The notes: generated by a model from the sequence alone, not told the origin. Counted from the first letter of the stretch, positions 42,038-51,695 are shown. The stretch is 64,000 nt of DNA from Jeotgalibacillus salarius (GCF_004405125.1 NZ_SORX01000004.1:62001-126000); one strand, 5' to 3'. Program-made: numbers and translations.

Positions 42038-43044
42038 TCGGTTTCCCTCCATTTAATCACCTGCGCTCCCCAGGCGTAGCCGATTCCGGCGCTGACCAGA
42101 ACGACGACTGAACCGGGATTGATTTTCTTTTCTTCAAGCGCGAGCTCTAACGAAATAATCTGGTCAAACTGACCGATATGGCCGTAATCTGATAAATAAA
42201 TTGATTGATCATCATGCAATCCGAGCTGCTGTAATACATATTGATGGGCAGAGCGCTTCATATGAAGAATGCTCAGGTAGTCGATATCCGCCTGAGTATA
42301 GCCGCTTTTTTCAAGTGCATCACGGATGACAAACAGGAAGTTTTGCATGGATTTTGCTTCAAGGCGCGCTTTCATACCCTGTGGATCAGGCACATCAAGT
42401 TTATAACGGTTTGCGGCCAGATCGTCAGCTGTAAGCGGTGCTTTTGTTCCGCCGACAGGGACAATGACATCCTCAGAAAAGGAGCCGTCAGTGACGATTG
42501 AATTGCCGAGCAGCTCGTTATCTGCCATTTCCCTTGATAGCACGAGGGCACCGCCTCCTGATGCAAGGTTGAACATAAAGCGTGTGCGCTCATTTTGATA
42601 GTCAATAAAATCCTCATTACGATATCCGCCGGCAAGTAACACGTAGCGGACTGACGGATCTGCTGTCATCATATCTTTTGCAAGCTTCATCGCCATCATG
42701 GCGGTACCGCAGCGGAGTGCGGCATCGAATCCCCAGGCACGTGTGGCACCAAGCCGCTGCTGCATATAGATGGCGGCTGTCCAGAGCGGGTATTCCTTAT
42801 GCTCCTCACCGATATAAATGATCAGATCCAGCTGTTTGGCACTGATACCGGCATGTTTAAGCGCACGCTCGGCGGCATGTATGCCCATTTCAACAGTGTG
42901 GTCATCAGGACCTGCAACCGGCTTTTTTGTAATGCCCATTTTTTCGCGGATCACCGTCTCCGGAAGACCTGACAGCTCAGACAGCTGGCCAGCGGTCATA
43001 TAGTGATCCGGAAGATAGCTTCCGATCCCTGCGATGCCGGTCAT
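42034..43044 (-). CDS. KAS III / FabH-like thiolase-fold enzyme
   Basis: 336 residues with the FabH fold order. Nucleophile C112 in AALRCGTAMMAM, H261 in SILHMKR at the place of the FabH PHQAN histidine, and YGHIGQFD with H289 where FabH has the asparagine of YGN. The Cys-His-His set is more like decarboxylating KAS I/II or other thiolase-superfamily enzymes than true FabH. It is not with fatty acid synthesis genes but inside an uptake/catabolism operon, so it may make or break a C-C bond on a CoA ester. Overlaps livM and the hydrolase by four bases each. Confidence 0.75.
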   Translation of the reverse strand: MTGIAGIGSYLPDHYMTAGQLSELSGLPETVIREKMGITKKPVAGPDDHTVEMGIHAAERALKHAGISAKQLDLIIYIGEEHKEYPLWTAAIYMQQRLGATRAWGFDAALRCGTAMMAMKLAKDMMTADPSVRYVLLAGGYRNEDFIDYQNERTRFMFNLASGGGALVLSREMADNELLGNSIVTDGSFSEDVIVPVGGTKAPLTADDLAANRYKLDVPDPQGMKARLEAKSMQNFLFVIRDALEKSGYTQADIDYLSILHMKRSAHQYVLQQLGLHDDQSIYLSDYGHIGQFDQIISLELALEEKKINPGSVVVLVSAGIGYAWGAQVIKWRETE

Positions 43045-44048
43045 GATTTCACCACACTCTTTTTCATCGGACCTGCGACTTTTACCTTTTTGCCTGTAAG
43101 CCTTGCATAGATACTCTGAATACCGCCGACAATGCCACGCGGGAAGAAGATCACAGCCACAATATAGAGAATGCCAAACAAAATGATCCAGCGTTCAAAA
43201 ATTGGATAATCACGCGCAAGTCCTGACAGATAATGCTGGGCAAGTTCGATCACCCCTGCACCGAGAATTGGACCGACCAGTGTGCCAACGCCACCGATAA
43301 TCGTCATTAAAAGGGCATCCAGTGTAATGTCCATCGTCATGACGCTCGTGTTAACAAAACGGAGTGAAACCGCATAAAGTGAACCGGCAAGTGATGCGAA
43401 GACACCTGCGACAACAGACGCAATGACTTTATAATGAAGCGTTTTAAAGCCAAGAGAGGCTGTACGGTTTTCATTTTCTCTGACTGAAATCAGCACATGA
43501 CCCATTGGAGACGAAACAAAGCGCTTTAAAAAAATAAATACGGCAATCAGACAGCCGAGTGACAGCAGATAAAAGACTAACCGGTCCTGAAAGATTTCAG
43601 GTGCACGGAAGGTGAAGCCGTCATTTCCAAACGTCAGTGAACGCCATTTTTCGGCTGCTACGAGAAACAGACCGGATAAGGCGAGCGTCAGCATGGCAAA
43701 GTAATGGCTTTTTAACCGCAGTGTTAAAATGCCGACAAAGAAGCTCACAACCGCTGCAAGAATGAACCCTATTGCAATGGAAAGGACAAAAAAGAGTAAT
43801 GTGGGTCCGAATGTATCCAATACAATCCCTGTGCTGTATGCGCCGATTCCGAAGAACATCGCATGCCCAAATGACACAATACCGGTATAGCCGAGCAGCA
43901 GGTCATAGCTCATCGCAAGGATCGCAAAAATGAAAATCTGAGTCAGCAGGATTGTCCAGGTCCTGGAATCTGATACGAACGGAAAAATCAGCAGTGCGAG
44001 TGCAATAATCAAATAGATGCTTTTATTCAATGATAATACCTTAGACAT
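43041..44048 (-). CDS. livM: Branched-chain-amino-acid-type ABC permease LivM
   Basis: 335 residues, eight or more membrane helices, with the family signatures YDLLLGYTGIVSFGHAMFFGIGAY and GGVGTLVGPILGAGV. Forms the channel with LivH. The ATG at 44048 follows GGGGTGA; the livH stop is four bases upstream. HAAT-family importers of this type carry branched-chain amino acids but also urea, amides and aromatic or short acids. Confidence 0.88.
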   Translation of the reverse strand: MSKVLSLNKSIYLIIALALLIFPFVSDSRTWTILLTQIFIFAILAMSYDLLLGYTGIVSFGHAMFFGIGAYSTGIVLDTFGPTLLFFVLSIAIGFILAAVVSFFVGILTLRLKSHYFAMLTLALSGLFLVAAEKWRSLTFGNDGFTFRAPEIFQDRLVFYLLSLGCLIAVFIFLKRFVSSPMGHVLISVRENENRTASLGFKTLHYKVIASVVAGVFASLAGSLYAVSLRFVNTSVMTMDITLDALLMTIIGGVGTLVGPILGAGVIELAQHYLSGLARDYPIFERWIILFGILYIVAVIFFPRGIVGGIQSIYARLTGKKVKVAGPMKKSVVKS

Positions 44049-44052
44049 ACTT

Positions 44053-44913
44053 TCACCCCTTTGCCGCAAATAAGCCCTGCGGTCTGAAAATCAGTACGAG
44101 TGCCATCAGGATCATGTTAACGGCGAGAGATAAAGCGGGAACATAATAGGCCATAAAGCTTCCGGCCAGGCCGACCAGAATCGCAGCCATCAGCGAGCCG
44201 GGCAGTGAGCCCATTCCGCCTATCACTACAACGATAAAAGCCAGTATGCCGAACTCAAGGCCCATCTCTGCATAGACCACACCGGAATAAGGTGCCATCA
44301 GTGCGCCGCCAAGTGCCGCAAGGGCTGCTCCTGCAATAAAGGTAAACAGAAACACCTGCTTAATATTGTTCCCGAGCGCCTGAACCATCTCTTTATTCAA
44401 CACACCAGCCCGGACAATTAAGCCGATCTTTGTACGCTTCAGAATGAACTGAATGATGCCAAATACAACAAATCCAATTAAGATAATAAACATCCGGTAT
44501 TTAATCAGAATGACATCGCCAACCTCCCAGCTGCCAGCCAGATAAGGAGGCACCTTAGCCGCAAGCTGGTTAGGCCCAAATACGACTTTAATCATCTCTG
44601 TCAGCACCAGCATAAAGCCGAGTGTGATCAGAATCTGCTGAACGTGATTGCCGTAAACAGGTGTAATAATCAGCTTTTCTGTGACGAATCCGAGTATAAC
44701 GCCGGTTACAACCGCGCCGAGAATTGCGAGGATAAAGCTGCCTGTTGTGGCGTACATCCACACTGCTGCGAATGCGCCCCATACAAACAGTCCACCATGC
44801 GCAAAGTTCAGCACACTCATCAGCCCGAAAATCAGTGTAAGCCCGGCTGCGAGTAAAAAGATCAGCATACCTGTTGCCAGGCCGTTAATAAGTAAATTAA
44901 TGAGCAATTCCAT
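44053..44913 (-). CDS. livH: Branched-chain-amino-acid-type ABC permease LivH
   Basis: 286 residues, hydrophobic throughout, with LTLIFGLMSVLNFAHGGLFVWGAF and VIGGMGSLPGSLMAAILVGL, the LivH loops that meet the ATPases. AAGGAGGG precedes the ATG, twelve bases after livF. Confidence 0.88.
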   Translation of the reverse strand: MELLINLLINGLATGMLIFLLAAGLTLIFGLMSVLNFAHGGLFVWGAFAAVWMYATTGSFILAILGAVVTGVILGFVTEKLIITPVYGNHVQQILITLGFMLVLTEMIKVVFGPNQLAAKVPPYLAGSWEVGDVILIKYRMFIILIGFVVFGIIQFILKRTKIGLIVRAGVLNKEMVQALGNNIKQVFLFTFIAGAALAALGGALMAPYSGVVYAEMGLEFGILAFIVVVIGGMGSLPGSLMAAILVGLAGSFMAYYVPALSLAVNMILMALVLIFRPQGLFAAKG

Positions 44914-44925
44914 CGTTTTCCCTCC

Positions 44926-45633
44926 TTAACCAATCCCGAGGTATTTGCGTTTCATTTCTTCATTTTCGACCAGATAGCCCATTTCACCGGTGTGGACTGT
45001 GCGGCCATCATCAATCAGCGTAAAGGTATCGCCAACCAGGGAAGCCATCCGGAAGTTCTGTTCTACAAGAACGATCGTCGACTGTTTTTTCAGTTCGTGG
45101 ATCGCTTCGATTACTTTCCCGATAACCACTGGCGCAAGCCCCTTGGATGGTTCATCAATGAGCAGCAGGCGGCTGTCCTGTACGAATGCTCTGGCCATAG
45201 ACAGCATCTGCTTTTGTCCGCCTGACAGGTTGCCACCGTCTTTTTTCCAGAACTTTTTCAGGTCGGGAAACAGCTTCAGGACGTAATCAACCCTCTCAGC
45301 TGTAGCCTCTGACTGATCACGCATGGCGACGCGGATATTTTCCTCCACTGTCAGTGTGGCGAAAATGCCCTGATCCTCAGGTACATAGCCGAGGCCGCTC
45401 TGAGCAATTTTGTGTGTAGGCAGCTTTTCAATCGGATTTCCCTCAAATAAAATAGATCCGCTTTTTGACGGATGAAGACCCATAATGGTTTTCAGCGTTG
45501 TCGTCTTACCGGCCCCGTTACGTCCAAGCAGTACGCTGACCTGGCCTTTGGGTGCAGTGAAATTCACGCCCTGTAAAATGTGATATTCGCCTATATAGGT
45601 ATGCACGTCACGCATTTCTAACAGATCTGTCAT
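44926..45633 (-). CDS. livF: ABC transporter ATPase LivF
   Basis: 235 residues: Walker A GRNGAGKTT, signature LSGGQKQML, Walker B LLLIDEPSKGLAP, H-loop replaced by the LivF-typical LVEQN. The start at 45633 has GGAGGG seven bases upstream and lies inside livG by 26 bases; the longer open frame upstream is not used. Confidence 0.9.
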   Translation of the reverse strand: MTDLLEMRDVHTYIGEYHILQGVNFTAPKGQVSVLLGRNGAGKTTTLKTIMGLHPSKSGSILFEGNPIEKLPTHKIAQSGLGYVPEDQGIFATLTVEENIRVAMRDQSEATAERVDYVLKLFPDLKKFWKKDGGNLSGGQKQMLSMARAFVQDSRLLLIDEPSKGLAPVVIGKVIEAIHELKKQSTIVLVEQNFRMASLVGDTFTLIDDGRTVHTGEMGYLVENEEMKRKYLGIG

Positions 45634-46381
45634 CCTCATACCCTCCCAAATAAGCTTGCTGCACGGTTTCGTTTTGCATAATGTCCTCAGGTGAACCGTC
45701 TGCCAGCAGCTGCCCGTTGAAAAGCACCATAATGGAGTCAGAAAGGTCAAGAATCATATCCATCTTATGTTCAATCAGCAGAATGGTTTTGTCGCCCTGT
45801 TCCTTAATAGAGCGGATCACATTTAAAATCGCAGGCACTTCCTCGAGTGACATGCCGGCAGTCGGTTCATCCAGGAGCAGAACCTCCGTATCCAGCGCCA
45901 GGAGCATGGCAATCTCAAGCTTCCGTTTCTCTCCGTGGGAAAGCTGGGAAGCGATCATCTGAGCCTTGTTATCAAGTAATACCTGCTTCAATAATTCGTG
46001 TGCTTCCTCTGTCAGCCGGTGATAGGAGCGAGCGCTTTTCCAAAAGGTGTAGCGCACCTTTTCCCGCGACTGAACCGCGAGTCTGACATTTTCAAATACA
46101 GTCAGGCTCGGAAATACATTCGTAATCTGAAAGGACCGGCCGATCCCGATGCGTGTTCTGTCTACGGCACTGACGCCGTTCAGGGATTTCCCTTTATAAA
46201 AAACTTCACCCGCTGTAGGCTTCAGTTCACCGCTTAACAGGTTAAAGAATGTCGTTTTCCCGGCGCCGTTTGGGCCAATAACTGATTTGAATTGTTTTTC
46301 AGGCAATGAAAAGGTGACATCATCCACTGCTGTATGTCCGCCGAACTGAATTGTCAGGTTTTTCGTTTCCAGTAAAGCCAT
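45608..46381 (-). CDS. livG: ABC transporter ATPase LivG
   Basis: 257 residues: Walker A GPNGAGKTT, signature LSHGEKRKLEIA, Walker B VLLLDEPTAGMS, H-loop LLIEHKMD. AAAGGAGG precedes the ATG at 46381. It follows the binding-protein gene after a 20-base-pair hairpin. Confidence 0.9.
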   Translation of the reverse strand: MALLETKNLTIQFGGHTAVDDVTFSLPEKQFKSVIGPNGAGKTTFFNLLSGELKPTAGEVFYKGKSLNGVSAVDRTRIGIGRSFQITNVFPSLTVFENVRLAVQSREKVRYTFWKSARSYHRLTEEAHELLKQVLLDNKAQMIASQLSHGEKRKLEIAMLLALDTEVLLLDEPTAGMSLEEVPAILNVIRSIKEQGDKTILLIEHKMDMILDLSDSIMVLFNGQLLADGSPEDIMQNETVQQAYLGGYEDDRSVRNA

Positions 46382-46396
46382 TTGTTTTCCTCCTTT

Positions 46397-46448
46397 TCTG
46401 TCCATATGCCGAAAGACGAAAATCATGTTCTTTCGGCATATGGACAGA
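46397..46448 (-). other. Perfect 20-bp inverted repeat between binding protein and livG
   Basis: TCTGTCCATATGCCGAAAGA at 46397-46416 and its exact complement at 46429-46448, loop of 12 bases. No T run follows, so it is not an ordinary terminator. In ABC operons such a hairpin commonly protects the upstream message and lowers expression of the ATPases relative to the binding protein. Confidence 0.85.
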
Positions 46449-46474
46449 CGACTGTTGTCGTCTGCCCTCAAGCT

Positions 46475-47680
46475 TTATTCCGGGTTGTTCATAATTGGCG
46501 GCTCTGTATCTTCAGGTGACAGCTCTTCAACCAAAACCGGCACAGGATATGGCACGCCTTCCTGTTCTTCAAGCGTGATCGAATACATTGGCTGAAGCGC
46601 CTGGTGATCTTCAGGACGGAATGTCATCGTGCCTTTAGGCGTTTCAAATGACATGCCTTCCATGATCCCGATCAGTTCATCAGCATCCACAGAGCCTTCA
46701 GATTTCTCCAGTGCTTCCACAATCGCAATGGCAGCAGTCATCCCACCCGGTGTGAACAAATCAGGTACTTCACCGTCATAACGGGCTTTATGCTCTTCAA
46801 CAAGCCAATCATTAATTTCATTATCCGGCAGCGTATGGTAATACACGCTGAACCCTTCCATTCCAACGAGCGGTTCCATAATGCTAAGAGCCGGAATATC
46901 AGGGGCACCGGTTGAAATCTTAATCCCTTTTTCCTGAAGCTTCATATCAGCAATCTGGTTCCATGGAGAGTTTGCTCCCGCCCAGACGATGAATAGATAA
47001 TCCGGATCTGCTTCAATGACCTTTTGTAGATTTGAGGTGAAATCAGTGGCTGCAGGGTCAGCGAATTCTTCCAGTACAATTTCAGCACCAAGGTTTTCTG
47101 CGGCTTCTTTAAATGCTGCTACGCCGTCCCAGCCGAATGAATAGTCAGGTGCAAAAGTGGCAATCTTTACACCTTCACCGGCAATGGCAGCGGCACCTGC
47201 TACTGCATCCTGGGAAGAGTTACGCGCTGTGCGGAAAATGTATTTATTAAATTCTGAGCCAGTAATACTGTCAGCAACAGCCGGTTCAACGAGCATGATC
47301 TTTTCATATTCCTCAGCGAGTGGAAGTACAGCAAGTGTATCCCCTGAGCTTGAGGAACCGACAAGGAAATCAACGTCATCTTCTTCCAGTAATTTAGTGG
47401 CTTTTTGAACCGCAACCTCCGGCTTTGTTTCTGTGTCTTCAAATACAACTTCAATCTTTTTGCCCGCGACTTCCATTGTTCCGTCAGTAGCATATTCAAG
47501 ACCAAGCTCAAACCCGCGCTGCGTCTGCTTTCCATAAGACTCAAGCGCCCCTGTTAATGAAGCCAGTACACCGACCTTGACTGTGTCTTCGTCTCCCGCA
47601 TTACCATCAGCCTGACTTCCGCAGCCAGCCAGCAGCAAAGCAGAGGACAGTACAAGCGTGGAACCCCATTTTCTAATCAT
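46475..47680 (-). CDS. Substrate-binding lipoprotein of the Liv-type importer
   Basis: 401 residues. Lipoprotein signal with lipobox LLAGC at 17-21, then the periplasmic-binding-protein type I fold: VKVGVLASLTGALESYGKQTQRGFELGLEYA, DFLVGSSSSGDTLAVLPLAEEY. Differences from classical leucine-binding proteins make the ligand uncertain; amides, aromatic acids or short acids are possible in this family. AAGGGG precedes the ATG. First gene of the operon, with a cre box just upstream. Confidence 0.88.
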   Translation of the reverse strand: MIRKWGSTLVLSSALLLAGCGSQADGNAGDEDTVKVGVLASLTGALESYGKQTQRGFELGLEYATDGTMEVAGKKIEVVFEDTETKPEVAVQKATKLLEEDDVDFLVGSSSSGDTLAVLPLAEEYEKIMLVEPAVADSITGSEFNKYIFRTARNSSQDAVAGAAAIAGEGVKIATFAPDYSFGWDGVAAFKEAAENLGAEIVLEEFADPAATDFTSNLQKVIEADPDYLFIVWAGANSPWNQIADMKLQEKGIKISTGAPDIPALSIMEPLVGMEGFSVYYHTLPDNEINDWLVEEHKARYDGEVPDLFTPGGMTAAIAIVEALEKSEGSVDADELIGIMEGMSFETPKGTMTFRPEDHQALQPMYSITLEEQEGVPYPVPVLVEELSPEDTEPPIMNNPE

Positions 47681-47704
47681 CGTATTTCCCCTTCCTGTAT
47701 TCTT

Positions 47705-47719
47705 TTGAAAGCGTTTTCT
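47705..47719 (-). promoter_or_regulatory. CcpA cre box upstream of the importer operon
   Basis: TTGAAAGCGTTTTCT fits WTGNAANCGNWNNCW at every fixed position. It lies 25 bases upstream of the binding-protein start codon on the other strand sense, where it would overlap or follow the promoter. Suggests the whole cluster is catabolic and repressed by preferred sugars. Confidence 0.75.
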
Positions 47720-47768
47720 TTCTTCTTTGCAAGTGTATGCGGCAGGAGTTACAAATGAGTTACAACAT

Positions 47769-47801
47769 AAAAACGCCTCTGAAGCAAACGTTCAGAGACG
47801 A
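47769..47801 (-). terminator. Terminator of the regulator gene
   Basis: On the minus strand GTCTCTGAA-CGTTTGC-TTCAGAGGC then GTTTTTA. It overlaps the last codons of the regulator and separates it from the importer operon. Confidence 0.75.
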
Positions 47802-50800
47802 ATCAGATCATACATATTTTCAGTCGTTTCCATTGGCGGTACACCAAGCTCCTCACGAAGAATACGTTCACAGGAGGAATAGAGCTCCATTGCACGCCGG
47901 CGATTTTTCTTTTGATAATAAGCGAACATCAGCAGGCGGTAGGCTTCTTCCCAGGTGAGATCCTCAGCAAGAATTTTCTCAGCCCAGTAAATGACTTTAT
48001 TATAATCCTGCAAGCGTGTATACAGTTGGGCGATCCGCTCCATTACCTCTAAGTAGCTCTGATGAAAAAGCTCCTGTTCGCGTCGGATCAATTTGCTGTC
48101 GGGCACGCGCTCACCAAACAGCTCCCCCTGGTAATAGCTGATACCCTTTTTCAAATAACGCAGCTGAAGCCTGGGGTCCTTTATCTCTGACGATTCTTCA
48201 ATCTCAGCCTGCCACTGTTCCGTATCAATCTGGATCCTGGTCTCGGGTCGTATCCTGTAAAGCAGTCCCTTGCGTTCGATAAAATAGGACTCTCTCCTGG
48301 CTTCCCGCTCCGGTTCTATCGCCTTCAGCATCGCATTATAAGTTACTTTGAAATCACGTTCTGCCTGCTCGGGTCCGACTTCAGGCCATAATTCATCGTA
48401 AATCTCCTGCTTATTCAGATAACGATTCCGATTGAGCACAAATAGCGCAAACAGCTCCTTTGCCTTCTCCCGTCGCCATTCTTTTTCATGTATGGTGGTC
48501 TGTCCTCTTGTCACATGGAATGCACCGAGCAGCCTGACATGCAGCGTGTAGGAAGGTGGCCGTATTTCCTCTGCCAGCCCGAGCCGTTTATAAACCTTTT
48601 GCCTTTTTTCCTGTGTCAGCTTTTTAGCTGCCTCGTACCAGAAAGGGAGTGCCTGTGCCGGGTCGACCGGTCCAAACAGTGAATGTTGCTTGAACAGAAA
48701 ATCAAACGACTCAGTGAGAAAAAGGTCTGTCAGTTTTTCGAGCTCATTTATATTAAAGGTACCGCTTTGTTTAAAATGTTGAGCCTGAAGATAATAGCGT
48801 GTAACGAACTCACCAAACCGGTCACCACACCGGATGAAGCTCTCAAGCGCTTCCCGAAAATCATGAATCGCCTCTTCTGTGCGGTTTTGATGGCACCTTA
48901 CATGGCCTCTGCCAACCAGCAGATAAGCAGACAGCCAGTTATCCTGAACCTTCTCTGTTTCACGAATCGCGGCATCATAGGCTTCGGCAGACTGCTCTGT
49001 AAGTCCCTGCATAGCAAGCACAGTTGCAAGGCCCATCAGCGGTTCTGCCTTTGCACGATTTAAATCGTACAGCGTCAGCAATTCAATCGACTTCCGATAA
49101 CAGCTGTGCGCCTCATCAAGCTCCCGCACAGGAGAAATCAGATGCGCATGACCTTTCCGGACATAGCCGACCGCTTCAATATAGATGGACTTCTCATCAC
49201 GCCCATGTTCAACACCGCGTTCTGCGAGTGTCAGTGCTTCCTCTGCCTGTCCAAGCATTGAACTGATAAATGACGCAAGAATTGTCCCTTCGCGAAACAT
49301 TTCCGGCAGCGCAGCCGTTTGCTGCTTCTTACTCAGAACCGTCGCGCGTGCTTCCTGAAGACGGCCTCTCCTAAGATGCAGACGCACATCAGTATTATGA
49401 GCTGGAAGGTCTTCAATCCGCATATTAAAACGCTGCATCAGATGCTCAGCTTCCTCTGCCTGTCCCAGATTGACCAGATTTTCAATCCGAAGACATTTCC
49501 ACTCTTCAATCATCGCAGGATCAAAGTCTGAAACTGAACCGGCAAGCCTCAGGGCACTGTCTAGGTAAGGCTCGGCATAGAGCGGCTGGATCGTATCAAT
49601 ATAAATAGATGCGATCCCAATCATACATTTGGCTTCTGTATAAATATCCTTTTTCTCCCCGGATCGTTCAGCACATTCAAGGTAAGCGGATTTTGCCTTT
49701 TCATAATAGGCTTTATAGCGGTGAACTTCTCCTTCAAGGTGGTACAGCGGATAATGAATGTCCTTCAGCGTGGCTGGAATCTGATGAAGCAGATCCTCAA
49801 GATAATCGAATTGTCCGCGCGCAATCAATTGCGGACCAAACTCACTTACCTGTTCAGCCATTTGCTGCTGATTATTCACAATCCGGTAATGGTTCATCGC
49901 CTGAATCACATTGTTATGATCCGCATAATATTCTGCAAGCTGCTGGTGCTGCTGAAGCCAGGATTCCGGCATTTCCGTCTGGAAGGTATCCTGTAAAAAC
50001 TGGTGAAAGAGTGCATGGAACCGGTAATGCGATGCCCCGATCTGATGCACAAACATGTGAGCATACATCAGCTCCTTTAGTAAGCGCTTTCCTTTTTCGC
50101 CATAAAAATGATCAATCGCCTGCAGATCAAACGACTCCATCAGACTGAGCCGGTAAAGCATATGCTGCTCCTCAGAAGAACGCTTGCCAACAACCTCCTG
50201 TGCCAAAAATTGAAAAAGCTCATCAGTCGGGAGGTCCGGAAAGGAAAAATGAGACTCGCCTGACCCAGCAAGATAACTGCCGATCAGCTGAACTGCAATC
50301 GCCCAGCCCTCGGTTACACGATAAATATCTGCGATCGTATCATCAGTCAGCTGAAGCCGATATGTATCCTCATAAAAATATCTGATTTCATCAGCTTTAA
50401 ACTGAAGATCATCAGAAGAAATTTCCACCAGCTGTCCTGAGCTGCGCAGCTTTAAAAGGTTAGACCAGCGCGGCTTCTGACGGCTGCAGAGTACAATATG
50501 CACCGTATCCGGCAGCAGCGCGATCACTTTCTCCATGAAAAAATTAATGCTGAACACATGATCAATCGTATGATAGTCATCTATCACAATCACAAACTCT
50601 TCATCAATCGGCGATAAAGCTTCAATAAACGAAGTCACCCAACCCTGCAGATCTGAAGGTTTAGGGTAGTGAAGAAGCGTGCGCTTTTCTCTGAAATCAC
50701 TATCAACACCAGGCAAAACCCGCTCAATACTTGCCATTAAGTAAAGCAGAAACGGCTGAATATCATCATCTTCCTCCTGAGCTGTATACCAGCTGTAAAG

Positions 50801-50983
50801 CTTCTTTTCATCCTGAAGCACATGTGAAAGCAAAGAAGTCTTACCATAGCCTGCCCCGCTGTGAATGAGCGTCAAAGGAGACTGGTAAAGCTGCTTTAAC
50901 TTCACACTGACCGCCGCACGTCTTAAATAACGCGCATACGCAGTCGGTGCTTTAATCTTTGATTCAAGAATCGGTGTATTCAT
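47792..50983 (-). CDS. MalT/SARP-type ATPase transcription activator
   Basis: 1063 residues. A STAND/NB-ARC-type ATPase comes first, with P-loop SGAGYGKTS at 42-50, Walker B FVIVIDDYH near 130 and sensor LCSRQKPRW. A TPR-rich middle part spans about 340-800, then an OmpR-like winged helix (VRLLGAFHVTRG ... WRREKAKELFALFVLN ... ELWPE) at about 825-910 and a BTAD domain to the end. Such proteins bind an inducer, oligomerise with ATP and activate neighbouring operons. Its position directly upstream of the cre-controlled operon makes it the likely activator of that operon. Inducer unknown. Confidence 0.85.
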   Translation of the reverse strand: MNTPILESKIKAPTAYARYLRRAAVSVKLKQLYQSPLTLIHSGAGYGKTSLLSHVLQDEKKLYSWYTAQEEDDDIQPFLLYLMASIERVLPGVDSDFREKRTLLHYPKPSDLQGWVTSFIEALSPIDEEFVIVIDDYHTIDHVFSINFFMEKVIALLPDTVHIVLCSRQKPRWSNLLKLRSSGQLVEISSDDLQFKADEIRYFYEDTYRLQLTDDTIADIYRVTEGWAIAVQLIGSYLAGSGESHFSFPDLPTDELFQFLAQEVVGKRSSEEQHMLYRLSLMESFDLQAIDHFYGEKGKRLLKELMYAHMFVHQIGASHYRFHALFHQFLQDTFQTEMPESWLQQHQQLAEYYADHNNVIQAMNHYRIVNNQQQMAEQVSEFGPQLIARGQFDYLEDLLHQIPATLKDIHYPLYHLEGEVHRYKAYYEKAKSAYLECAERSGEKKDIYTEAKCMIGIASIYIDTIQPLYAEPYLDSALRLAGSVSDFDPAMIEEWKCLRIENLVNLGQAEEAEHLMQRFNMRIEDLPAHNTDVRLHLRRGRLQEARATVLSKKQQTAALPEMFREGTILASFISSMLGQAEEALTLAERGVEHGRDEKSIYIEAVGYVRKGHAHLISPVRELDEAHSCYRKSIELLTLYDLNRAKAEPLMGLATVLAMQGLTEQSAEAYDAAIRETEKVQDNWLSAYLLVGRGHVRCHQNRTEEAIHDFREALESFIRCGDRFGEFVTRYYLQAQHFKQSGTFNINELEKLTDLFLTESFDFLFKQHSLFGPVDPAQALPFWYEAAKKLTQEKRQKVYKRLGLAEEIRPPSYTLHVRLLGAFHVTRGQTTIHEKEWRREKAKELFALFVLNRNRYLNKQEIYDELWPEVGPEQAERDFKVTYNAMLKAIEPEREARRESYFIERKGLLYRIRPETRIQIDTEQWQAEIEESSEIKDPRLQLRYLKKGISYYQGELFGERVPDSKLIRREQELFHQSYLEVMERIAQLYTRLQDYNKVIYWAEKILAEDLTWEEAYRLLMFAYYQKKNRRRAMELYSSCERILREELGVPPMETTENMYDLIRL

Positions 50984-51467
50984 TCAATCACCTCCAGTAC
51001 TCTAACAAACTGATCACAAACCAGCGAAATAGAAATTGTTCACTTATTTACTATTTTTAGTATATCAAAACAAATTGGATAGGGGGTATAGGTGTAGTGA
51101 ACTAAAGGGGACGAATCTTGCTGCTCTATACTGGGGTCTTGCATCTATTAAACCACCAACTTCATTCATACTAATATATGTCGTCTGTGTCAGAGATAGT
51201 TTTAATTTTTAGTGACCAATTCGCAATAGAGGGGGGAGAGGGCTCTTGCTTCTGTATTAAACATTACTTTTACACAATTTCTAATCATGATATAAAGAAG
51301 TTAAATTGTTGGGCATGGAACATTTTTTCATCTCAAACGTACATTTGTTAAACCACCTTTGAGTAGTGGGCAAATGAATAAAGATAACTTTAAATGTAAG
51401 ATGTCTTTGAAATGAAAATTGAGAATACGAACAGGTTTTAAATCATTTTAACAGGAGGTGTGTTGAT
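50984..51467. other. Divergent intergenic region
   Basis: 484 AT-rich bases with promoters of the regulator (left) and the small membrane protein (right). CACCTCC next to the regulator start is its ribosome binding site. No repeat, RNA or coding relic recognised. Confidence 0.5.
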
Positions 51468-51695
51468 ATGGACTTACTGCTATGGTTTACGATTGTTTTT
51501 GTTGTGATTGGATTTATTGTGCTGATAGTACTTAGTAAATCAATGAAAGACCGTGTGAAGTTTTTGAAAAGTAACCCTGATGGTGAAGGTAGTGAAAAGG
51601 AAGCTAAAACGGTCATCCGGTTTATCTGGACAGCGGTTGCATTCGGTGTGGTTAGTATGGCGCTTGTTGTGACGTGGTTTTCAGGGAATGCTTAA
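51468..51695 (+). CDS. Small two-helix membrane protein
   Basis: 75 residues with helices at about 3-24 and 50-70 and a charged middle (KSMKDRVKFLKSNPDGEGSEKEAKT). AGGAGGTG precedes the ATG. No family recognised. Confidence 0.6.
   Translation: MDLLLWFTIVFVVIGFIVLIVLSKSMKDRVKFLKSNPDGEGSEKEAKTVIRFIWTAVAFGVVSMALVVTWFSGNA

Noticed and set aside
44926-45750. Longer N-terminus for LivF
   Set aside because: The extra 39 residues lie within livG in another frame and are cysteine-rich and unlike any ATPase; the ATG at 45633 has the ribosome binding site.
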